From positions 310,001-374,000 of the forward strand of contig CAWHBF010000025.1 of assembly GCA_963827515.1 (NCBI GenBank): a DNA stretch of 64,000 nt. Reading direction: 5' to 3'. This stretch comes from JABFSA01 sp963827515. Its GTDB lineage: Bacteria; Acidobacteriota; Vicinamibacteria; Vicinamibacterales; UBA2999. The notes under the pieces are model-generated. The model saw only the letters and a list, made by a program, of their open reading frames with translations, was not told the DNA's origin and searched no databases. This document shows positions 53,937-62,300 of this stretch, in pieces (the first letter of the stretch is position 1; each line of letters starts with the position of its first letter). A program made the translations under genes and the position numbers.

Positions 53937-55388
53937 ATGACACGACCTCTACTGGTATGGGCGGCTGCCCTGGCGGCTGCGGCCGCGAGTTGCGGGTCGC
54001 CGGCTGCCGTCCCGCCCGCCGGGCAGCCTGCCGCTGACCCGCGCGCGGACGCCTCGCAGAACGTCCAGCTCGTGGGACACAACGACCTGCAGGGCCGCGA
54101 GTCGCTCGTCGTCGTGGCCAAGTCGGATGCCGCCAATGGCAATTGGGTATACGTGGGGCATCACGAGAACCTGTGGGACGAGACGCAGAAGCTGAACGAC
54201 CTCAACGGCAAGATGGAATGGAACGGCACGTCGATTCTCGACGTCGCCGACGCGGCGAACCCCAAGCTCGTGTGGCACATTCCCAACGAAGCGAACGCCA
54301 GTTCGCGCAGCGTGTCTGTCGTGTACGACTACTCGTTTGACGGCTCCGGTCGGGACTACCTGATTCGCAACTCGGAATACGGCGACACGTTCAAGTTTCA
54401 AATCTTCGACATCACATCGCGCGGGACCGATCCCACGCAGATCGCCCTCGTCTCTGAGATCACCGGCACACCCGCTGGCTCCTGCGGGCGCGGGTGCGGC
54501 GGCACGTTGATCGGCCGTGCGCACAAGGGATGGTGGTCGCAGGAGACGGGCTACTTCTACTCAGCGGCGGGGGAGCCCGGCTTTCGCAGCACGCTCGCGC
54601 AGATCTGGGATTTGAAGGATCCGAAGCAGCCGAAGTTCGTGGGCCGGATGTGGATTCCAGGGCAGAAGGACGGAGAACCGGGCTTCGAAGGACAGTACGC
54701 GCACCATCCCAACGTAGATGAGCAGAACAAGCGCGTCTACATCGGGTACCGCGAAGCCGGACACACCGCCGCGTTCGATATCTCGAATCCCGCGCGCCCG
54801 ACGCTCGTCTGGTCGGTCGACTTCAATCCGCCGCATCGCGGGCCCCACACGGTCTCGCCGATCGTCTATGACCGCGTTCCGAACTTCGGCGCGGACTCGC
54901 TCCCGCGCACGTACACGTTCGTCGTGGATGAGGCCGGTGCGGCCGACGATCTCGCGCCGTGCAAGGGCGTGCGGTCGAAGTCGTACATGCTCGATATCAC
55001 GGACGAGAAGCGTCCGTTTCCGGTGTCCGTGTGGCAGGTGCCGGCCGACGAATTCTGTAACAAGGGCGGACGGTTCGGTCCGCACCAGAACGCGGAGACC
55101 GTCAACGGACGGATCAACCGGTTCGAGAACAAGCTGGCGTGGCTGGCGTATTTCAACGCCGGCGTGAGAGTCGTGGACCTGTCGGACCCTTACAACGTGC
55201 GCGAGGTGGGGTCCTACGTACCAAAGATCACCGAGAAGTCCCACCCGATTGAGAAGGGACAGGTCGCCGCCATTCAGATCAACGACGTGGATCTCGACGA
55301 CCGCGGACTTGCCTATGCCTCGGACCGCACGGGGGCGGGGCTTTTCATCCTGCAGTACACGGGAACCATTGGACGACAGGGCAAGTAG
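53937..55388 (+). CDS. LVIVD-repeat beta-propeller lipoprotein
   Basis: The product of 483 residues has a lipobox (AAAAASC, Cys near residue 19) and then repeated beta-propeller blades of the LVIVD type, with units such as GTSILDVADAANPKLVWHIPN, FQIFDITSRGTDPTQIALVSEI, AFDISNPARPTLVWSVDF and VRVVDLSDPYNVREVGSYVP. Two Cys pairs (CGRGCGG and AADDLAPCKG with EFCNKGG) may form disulphides. It is probably anchored in the outer membrane. Function is unknown. It lies 26 bases before the NHL-propeller gene, so they are likely one operon. ATG 53937 is used as start. Confidence 0.85.
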   Translation: MTRPLLVWAAALAAAAASCGSPAAVPPAGQPAADPRADASQNVQLVGHNDLQGRESLVVVAKSDAANGNWVYVGHHENLWDETQKLNDLNGKMEWNGTSILDVADAANPKLVWHIPNEANASSRSVSVVYDYSFDGSGRDYLIRNSEYGDTFKFQIFDITSRGTDPTQIALVSEITGTPAGSCGRGCGGTLIGRAHKGWWSQETGYFYSAAGEPGFRSTLAQIWDLKDPKQPKFVGRMWIPGQKDGEPGFEGQYAHHPNVDEQNKRVYIGYREAGHTAAFDISNPARPTLVWSVDFNPPHRGPHTVSPIVYDRVPNFGADSLPRTYTFVVDEAGAADDLAPCKGVRSKSYMLDITDEKRPFPVSVWQVPADEFCNKGGRFGPHQNAETVNGRINRFENKLAWLAYFNAGVRVVDLSDPYNVREVGSYVPKITEKSHPIEKGQVAAIQINDVDLDDRGLAYASDRTGAGLFILQYTGTIGRQGK

Positions 55389-55414
55389 CTACTGTCGACG
55401 AAAGGGGAAGTGTC

Positions 55415-56536
55415 ATGACGCGAATCAGTGCCGTAGCCGCTGCGACCATCGCTCTGTTCACGGTCGGCGGGTTTGCACAAGCACCGCAGCAGAAGGGTGG
55501 CGGTGATATCACCGGTCCATACGAGGTGGTAACGGGGTGGCCGCAGAATTGGTGCGGCGCGGGGTACCAGATCGGATCGACGTCAGGAATCTGGGCGGAG
55601 AGCCCGGACAGGGTGATCATTTTCGCCCGAGGCTGTCTCCCGGTGCTCGAGGACGTCGGGGATCCGGTGCCGACGCGCAATGCCTCCGGCTACGATCTCT
55701 CGCAGAAAGATCCAGCGCGCCATCCGCGGTGGGATCACGTCGTCAATTTCGTCGATCGCAACGGAAAGTTGATCGAATCGTGGGAGCAGCACAACAAGCT
55801 CTTCGTCCGTCCGCACCGGATCCTCGTGAGTCCCTACGACCCGGATCGCCACATCTGGCTCGTGGATGACGGCGCCCAGATGATCTACAAGTTCACCCGC
55901 GACGGAAAGCTGGTGATGTCGCTCGGCGAGTTCAAGGTGGCCGGTAATGACGAAAAGCATTTCGGACGGCCCACCGACATCGCCTTTCTCCCGGACGGCA
56001 CGTTCTTCATCAGCGATGGCTACACCAACACGCGCGTGGTGAAGTTCGATCGGACCGGCAAGTATGTGACGGCTTGGGGGATGAGGGGGACCCCTCCCAC
56101 CGAGACGCGCCCAAACTACATGAATACCGTTCACGCGATCGTGACCGACAAGCAGCGACGCCTTTATGTCAGCGACCGAGCGAACCATCGCATCCAGATT
56201 TTCGACGAGAACGGCAAGTTCCTCGATGCGTGGCCGAACGTGCCGCTGCCGTACTCGCTGTTGATGACTGACGACCAGTTCTTCTGGTCAGCGTCGGGTC
56301 AGACCCAGAAGTTCACCAAATACGATTTGAACGGGCGTCTGCTGTCGTCGTGGGGCACGTTTGGCACGATGCCCGGAGCGTTCTGGGGCGTCCACCAGTT
56401 CCACGTGGATGCAGAGAACAATCTCTACACCGCCGACGTGCATGTGGGTCGGCCGCAGAAGTTCCGTCCGAGAGCGGGCGTCGATCGATCGCTGCTGATC
56501 GGCCCACCGACACGGATGGCAACAGGGACGAAATAG
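55415..56536 (+). CDS. Exported NHL-repeat beta-propeller protein
   Basis: This 373-residue paralogue of the gene at 2521 starts at ATG 55415 after GAAAGGGGAAG, with a Sec signal ending near GGFAQ. The first mature segment DITGPYEVVTGWPQNW matches the paralogue. NHL blades include RPHRILVSPYDPDRHIWLVDDGAQMIYKFTRDGKLVMSLGE, GRPTDIAFLPDGTFFISDGYTNTRVVKFDRTGKYV and FHVDAENNLYTADVHVGRPQKFRPRAG. The tyrosine and histidine positions seen in amidating lyases are partly present, but activity is not assured. It pairs with an LVIVD lipoprotein gene here, whereas the paralogue pairs with DUF1080. Confidence 0.87.
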   Translation: MTRISAVAAATIALFTVGGFAQAPQQKGGGDITGPYEVVTGWPQNWCGAGYQIGSTSGIWAESPDRVIIFARGCLPVLEDVGDPVPTRNASGYDLSQKDPARHPRWDHVVNFVDRNGKLIESWEQHNKLFVRPHRILVSPYDPDRHIWLVDDGAQMIYKFTRDGKLVMSLGEFKVAGNDEKHFGRPTDIAFLPDGTFFISDGYTNTRVVKFDRTGKYVTAWGMRGTPPTETRPNYMNTVHAIVTDKQRRLYVSDRANHRIQIFDENGKFLDAWPNVPLPYSLLMTDDQFFWSASGQTQKFTKYDLNGRLLSSWGTFGTMPGAFWGVHQFHVDAENNLYTADVHVGRPQKFRPRAGVDRSLLIGPPTRMATGTK

Positions 56537-56549
56537 GAGTCGGAGTTCG

Positions 56550-56636
56550 CCGGGTCCCGCTGCGCGGGACCCGGCCTACGTACGCGGAGGTGGGTCCAGC
56601 GTGACGTAGGGCGGGTGCCGCGGAGCGGACCCGCCG
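56550..56636. repeat. Two GGCGGGT/GCCGGGT palindromes
   Basis: GCCGGGTCCCGC, TG, CGCGGGACCCGGC (56550-56575) and a 31-base GTAGGGCGGGT unit (56606-56636) lie in the gap before the M28 peptidase gene. The first differs from the family consensus on both arms together (GCCGGGTCCC/GGGACCCGGC), another case of matched change. Confidence 0.83.
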
Positions 56637-56684
56637 AATCCCACCACTCCCGAGAATCCGCCGAGCTACGTTAGAGTTGACTGC

Positions 56685-58089
56685 ATGTCGTTGAGTCGGC
56701 GGACGGTATTGACCAGGCTGCTGGCCGCAGCTCCCATCGGCGGAGCGTTGCTGGCGCGACGCGCGTACACGCAGGCTCCCTCCCGCCTCTCCTGGCTCGA
56801 TCCCTACCGTGAGTCCGCGTCGCGCCTGATTCATGCATCCACGAGCGATGACTTCGCGTGGCGGCGGCTGGCGGAGCTCACGGACACATATGGCCATCGG
56901 CTGAGCGGGTCGGAGAACCTCGAGCGCGCGATCGAGTGGGCGGCCGAGACCATGAAACGCGATCGGCTCGAGAACGTTCGCACCGAGCCCGTGATGGTGC
57001 CGCGCTGGGTTCGTGGGAACGAGAGCGCGGAGATCGTCGTGCCGCCCCGACACACGCTGGCGATACTGGGACTTGGCGGTTCCGTGGCGACACCGCCGGA
57101 GGGCATCGAAGCGGACGTGGTGGTCGTCGGCAGCTTCGACGAGTTGCGCCAGCGCGCTGGCGAGGTCAGCGGCCGCATCGTGCTCTTCAACGCGCCCTTC
57201 ACGACCTACAGCGACACCGTGAGCTACCGGACCGGTGGTGCTCGTGCGGCCTCGCAACTCGGCGCCGTGGCAGCTCTCGTGCGCGCCGTGGGTCCGACGG
57301 GGCTTCGAACCCCGCATACGGGGAGCCTTCAGGTACGGCCAGGGTGCACCGCCGATCCCCGCCGCGTCGGTGTCCGCGGAGGATGCGGATCGCATCGCGC
57401 GTTTGAGAGCGAGAGGCGTGACGGTTCGTGTGCGCCTCAGCATGGAGGCTCGCACCGAGGCGGATGTCGAGTCGGCGAATGTCGTCGGCGAGATCCGGGG
57501 TCGAGAGCTTCCGCAGGAAATCGTACTGCTCGGCGGTCATCTCGACTCGTGGGATGTTGGGGCCGGCGCTTCTGACGACGGCGTCGGCTGTATCGTGACG
57601 TGGGAAGCCGCACGTCTCATGATGCGGCTGGGACTGCGGCCCCGTCGGACGGTCCGCATCGTCCTCTGGGTCAATGAGGAGAATGGCTTACGCGGCGCGA
57701 ATGCCTACGCGGCGAAGTACGCATCGCACGCCGCCAATCATGTGTTCGCGCTCGAGTCGGATTCGGGAGTGTTCGAGCCCGCCAGCGTTGGCTTCTCCGG
57801 CAGCTCGGCCGCGCGAGCCGTGGTGCGGGATATCGGGACTCTCCTCGTGCCGCTCGGCGTCTCGGAGATCGTAGGTGGTGGAGGCGGCGCCGACATTGGT
57901 CCGATCTCGCAGGCCGGCAACACGCCCATGGCCGCGTACCTGGGGAACCCCGGACGATACTTCGCCATTCATCACACGGCGGCCGACACGGTCGATCGGA
58001 TTGCGCCGGGGGAAGTCTCGAAGGCGGCCGCGGCGATTGCCGTCCTGGCGTACGTCATCGCCGAGATGCCCGCTCAGCTCCCGCGCTAA
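56685..58089 (+). CDS. Exported M28 family aminopeptidase, frameshifted
   Basis: ATG 56685 starts a Tat-like signal (SRRTVLTRLLAAAPIGGALL). The first part carries TDTYGHRLSGSENLERAIEWAAETM and the PA-type insert (ADVVVVGSFDEL, GRIVLFNAP). Near 57330 one base changes the frame, after which FRYGQGAPPIPAASVSAEDADRI continues. The co-catalytic zinc site is complete: LLGGHLDSWDVGAGASDDGVGC, the base in WVNEENGLRGANAYA, ALESDSG, and the final ligand in FAIHHTAADTVD. Joined length is about 467 residues. It would trim peptides in the periplasm or outside. It converges on the YjbQ-domain gene. Confidence 0.9.
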
Positions 58090-58097
58090 GACACCAG

Positions 58098-58192
58098 CAA
58101 CCACGAAGGGTACGAAGATCACGAAGGGCACGAAGATCAACTTAGGGTACGTTAAAAACGTTCCTTCGTTCTCTTCGTGGCCTTCGTGGTTC
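58098..58192. repeat. CACGAAGG palindrome between convergent genes
   Basis: Left units ACCACGAAGGGTACGAAGAT and CACGAAGGGCACGAAG face right units TTCGTTCTCTTCGTGGCC and TTCGTGGTTCG across a centre containing GTACGTTAAAAACGTTC. Both flanking genes end at its edges (58089 and 58199), so it is well placed as a two-way terminator. Confidence 0.87.
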
Positions 58193-58198
58193 GTTCTT

Positions 58199-59275
58199 CT
58201 AGCGGAGTTCTGTGAGGGTGGCTTCGAGGACGCGAGTCTGGTGCGGGGCGCGCTGCCACTGCACCAGGATCGGACTCTGATACGTGCCTTCGATGATGCC
58301 GTTCGAGCCGTCCGGGCGTTCAGAGACGAGCATGCTGACGGAACGTCGCATGCGGAAGAACCGGGCAGCCGGGACTGCAAGCGAACGCGCCAGCACCTTC
58401 TCGACGATCGAGCCGCGCAGGCCGAGCGTGTCGAGACTTTGATTGAGGACTCTGACGAAGTCGTACTTGGCGTAGCCGAGCGTCTTCGCCGGCACCGCGC
58501 GCGGATTGGCGAGCGCGTGGCGGCTCTTCTCCGCGAAGAATCGAAGGGGATTCTTCAGCACTTCAGCGAGGTCGTACTTCATCAGCAGCGTTTCGTATTC
58601 GTTGATCGTGAGCGCCGAGTGACGCTCGGCCGGATCGAGCACGATGCGAAGGCGCCCCTTGCCGACACCGGCGCTCGTGACGAACTCCGAGAGGCGCTCG
58701 TACACGCCAAGACGGGGATCCTTGAGGTTGACCGAGTCGATCGGGTGCCCCGACACTGGCACCTCGATGCGTAACGTGCGGACGACTCGTTCCTGGCGGA
58801 AGCCGATGAGACGGGTCAGCCGGCGACGCGGCTTTCCGTCGACGACGCCGTCGAGATCAACGAAGAAGACCGATTCGGTCGGTAGGTTCGGATGGGTGAC
58901 GCAGGCCCGAAGGCCCCCGGCCATGAAGGCCAGATGTGAATCCGCGTTCTTCGGCTCCACCTGACGTTGCTGGGGATCGAGGTCGTCGCGGCGTTCCAGC
59001 CGGTCGTGCTCGTATCCGGCGCCTTCCGGAAAAAGGGCCCTGAAGGCTTCGATGTAGCTCGGGACGTGTTGGGGAGTCAGGCGCGCCGCGAGCCTTCGAT
59101 CGAGAAAACCCGCCGTCGTGTGCGACGACCAATAGAGACATTGGGGAAAGGCCCGAAGGGCCTCGTGTTCGGCCGAAAAATGGGACCTCAACTCCACCAG
59201 GTCAAAACGCGCCTTGGGGAGGAGCTCCAGCGTGACATCGAGCGGCTGCGAGGCCGCCAAGCTCTGGTGTGGCAC
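58199..59275 (-). CDS. YjbQ/UPF0047-like domain protein with a long C-terminal region
   Basis: The N-terminal half, residues about 10-170, has YjbQ-family marks: ALRAFPQCLYWSSHTTAGFLDRR (cf. HTTA), GYEHDRLERRDD, NADSHLAFMAGGLRACVTHPN (cf. AHLKA..G....P) and SVFFVDLDGVVDGKPRRRLTRLIGF (cf. ...FDG.R.R). YjbQ has thiamine-phosphate-synthase-like activity in vitro. The C-terminal 190 residues (IDSVNLKDPRLGVYERLSEFV, ALTINEYETLLMKYDLAEVLKNPLRFF) belong to no family that I recognise; normal YjbQ has about 140 residues. GTG 59273-59275 is a tentative start; the frame is open further upstream. Confidence 0.65.
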   Translation of the reverse strand: MPHQSLAASQPLDVTLELLPKARFDLVELRSHFSAEHEALRAFPQCLYWSSHTTAGFLDRRLAARLTPQHVPSYIEAFRALFPEGAGYEHDRLERRDDLDPQQRQVEPKNADSHLAFMAGGLRACVTHPNLPTESVFFVDLDGVVDGKPRRRLTRLIGFRQERVVRTLRIEVPVSGHPIDSVNLKDPRLGVYERLSEFVTSAGVGKGRLRIVLDPAERHSALTINEYETLLMKYDLAEVLKNPLRFFAEKSRHALANPRAVPAKTLGYAKYDFVRVLNQSLDTLGLRGSIVEKVLARSLAVPAARFFRMRRSVSMLVSERPDGSNGIIEGTYQSPILVQWQRAPHQTRVLEATLTELR

Positions 59276-59382
59276 CCGACGTGTCGGTAGCGTAACACAC
59301 TGAGTCCCAGATGTGGTGGTCCCGGTTCCCACTTCATTCCCCCCCTTGTGGCACGCGGGCGACGACGTACGATTGGGGTTGC

Positions 59383-62300
59383 ATGAGTCTGAAGCGCGCC
59401 GGGATCGCGATCGTTGCGCTCGCAACCGGCATTGGAATGCTGGTGCTCCTGGCCCATCTGCCGTTCGCGCGCCGCGCCGTGCTTGGATATGCCCGTTCGG
59501 TTCTGCAGCGCGACTACAGCCTCGTGCTCGACGCTGCGCGACTCGACTACAACCTTGCTGCTTTCCGAGTCGGTCTTGCTGAGGTACGGGTCTCGGCAAC
59601 GGGGGAGACGAACGAACCCTTCTTCGAGTCCGAGTACGTCGCGCTCCGATTGTCGCCTGGTGTGCTCCTCGGTAATCTCAACATCAGCGAGCTCTCGCTC
59701 ACCAACGCGCTCGTTCGCGTGCACCGGCGGGCGGACGGCACATCCAATCTTCCGAGCTCGGACGGCAGTCCTGGTGGGGACCCTGCGGCCATCCCCATCG
59801 ATCGGTTCGATGTCTCGCGCCTGACGGTTGACGTCTTCGACGAGCAGATCGACCTGCGTCTGCAGATTCCTGTCATGGCCGTGCGGCTGATGCGCGACAG
59901 CGGCTCCATCTCGTTGGTCCAGCCCGCGGCGATCCGCGTGGGCAGTCAGATGACGACGATCTCGACGCTGAGCTCGCAGGCGGCCTTCGACGGCCGGACG
60001 CTTCGTTTGACGGGTGGGCAGATTCGATCGGACGAGGCCACGGTTGGGCTCGACGGATCGATGCTGCTTATCGCGATGGAGCCGTCGATCGATCTGCAGG
60101 TGACTGGCACGGGTGATATCGCACGCCTGGCTCGGTGGGGCATTCCAGACGGCGAGGTGCCGGAGGGCGCGCTCGCGTTCGCCGGACGGATTTCGGGTCC
60201 GCTGGCAGACCCACGCGCGCAGTTGGACGCCACGAGCGAACGCATCACCATGGGTCAGCTGTCGGTGACGGATCTCAGTGCGCGGGCGTTGGCCTCCTTG
60301 ACGGGTATCGAGATGGAGTCGCTGGACTTCGGCGTAGCCTCGGGCCGCGTGCAGGCGACGGCGTCGGTTCCATTCGCTCCGGATGCGGTGCGTCGCGTGA
60401 ACGCGTCGTGGACGGATGTCGACACGTCCTCCGCCACACGTCTCTTTGCCCCGGACCTGGAGTACGTGCCGGCCGGTCTCAGTTCCGGGGACCTTTCGGC
60501 AAACGGTATCGGCACCGATGTCACGGGTTGGCAAGGCTCGCTGCGTCTCAAGGTCGCAGGGTCGCGAAACTCGCGCGGCCGGCTTGCAGTGCCTGGCGAG
60601 ACGAGCTTGACGCTGGATGACGCCCGGTGGGAAATCGCCGCGCGCCATGTAGTGGCCGGAGTGGCACCGGTCGAGCTGGACGCCCGAGGTCGCTTGCGCG
60701 CCGGCCAGCTTCTGTCCGACGCCGTGATGGATGGCGGCGCGATCACACTCGGGGGGACGGAGCTCGAGGCAATCGTGACGGCCCTTCGAGATGTGGGTCT
60801 GGCGAGCGTTGACCCCGGGCTGGTGACGGCAGGTCGCGTGGAGGCGATGCTGGAGCTTGGCGGGCGGCTCGTCGATCCCGAGGCCAGTGGCAGCGCGCTC
60901 GTGACGAATCTCGCCGGCGAAGGGTTCGAGGTCGCTTCCGTTCGCGCGGACATCGCCGGTCGTCCCTTTCTTCCCAGCAGTCTGACCTTCAGCGTCGATG
61001 CGCCGGAGGCAGTCGTGGCAGGCGAGCGACTGCGCGACGTGCGGGCGGATGGGACGATTCACAGATGCGGCGGGTCCGCTTCGCGGGACCCGCCCCACCG
61101 GTGAGGTGGGGAACGTCCTGATCCTGGATACGGTGTCCGTGAGTCAGGCTGATGGACCCGGTCGGGTGTCGGGTTCGGCCTCCTACGAGCTCGCCAGCGG
61201 ACGGTACTCCACGTCACTTGAGGGTGCGGACTGGCAGCTGGTGCCGACGGAGGACCGACCCGTCCGCGGGCTCGTGAGTCTCCGCTTCACTGGGATGGGC
61301 ACGCTGGAGGCGCCGCAGGGCGACGGCGAGATCGTGGTGCGTGACGCCGCCGTGCAGAACACCGAGCTCGGTGAACTGACGGCGTCGATCGCGCTCGAAG
61401 CGGGTCCTGCCGCTCGGATCGAGGCGCGAGCTCCCGATGTCAGCACCACCGCGACGGCCCGCGTGCAGATCGCCGCTCCGTACGACGCCGTGATCGACGT
61501 TCGAACCGACCGTCTCGACCTCGCGCGCGTGTTGATGAACGTGGTAACGCCCGCACCGATAGCAGGCCTCGCATCGGCGTCGATTCACTTCGAGGGTGCC
61601 CTGACCGAGTGGCGCACGGGAGCCGCATCGGTCGAAGTGACATCTCTTGACACCACGGTTGGCGACCTGCCGATTCGAGTCACCGAGCCAGCGCGGCTTC
61701 GGTACGAGGACGAACGCGTACACATCGATCGACTCGAAGCCTCGGTAGGGGAGACGACGTTGTCGGCATCCGGGAGTCTGCCGGCTTTCGACCCGGTTCC
61801 GGAAACAGCGGGGTTGCTGCTCGTCATGACTGGAGGCGTCGGCGAAGTCGCACGCGCTGCGGCGGCGAGCGGCCTGGTCGAAGTGCCCCTCACTGGTGGA
61901 ACCGGTCCCGTCGCGCTTCTGGCTCACGTTACCGGTTCTCTACAAGCCCCTCTTGTCGCTGCCGATCTGGAGGTGGGGCCCGGCTCGATCGCCCTCAAGG
62001 ACCTGCCACCGGTATCTGGTTTGGTGGTGAGAGCTCATGCCGGAGACGGATGGTTCGAGCTGCGCGAAGGTGCGGCGTCGTACCAGGACGCGGACGTTGC
62101 CGCCACAGGCAGAGTGCCGCTGTCATGGGTGTTGACGTCAATGGCGGCCCCGTTGGACGGTGGCGCGGAGCTGCACGCGCGCGCGACGAACGTGACGGCG
62201 GCCATCTTGTCGCCGTTCCTCGACCAGGCCACGACCGAGCAGATCTCGGGTTCGATTGACGTCACGCTCGAGGCCACCGGCGCCACACCCGATCTCACCG

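Noticed and set aside
59188..61098. Antisense frame of 636 codons opposite the TamB-like gene
   Set aside because: Sense strand shows membrane anchor and TamB-type sequence continuing for 1,500 codons; the antisense frame has no recognisable domain.
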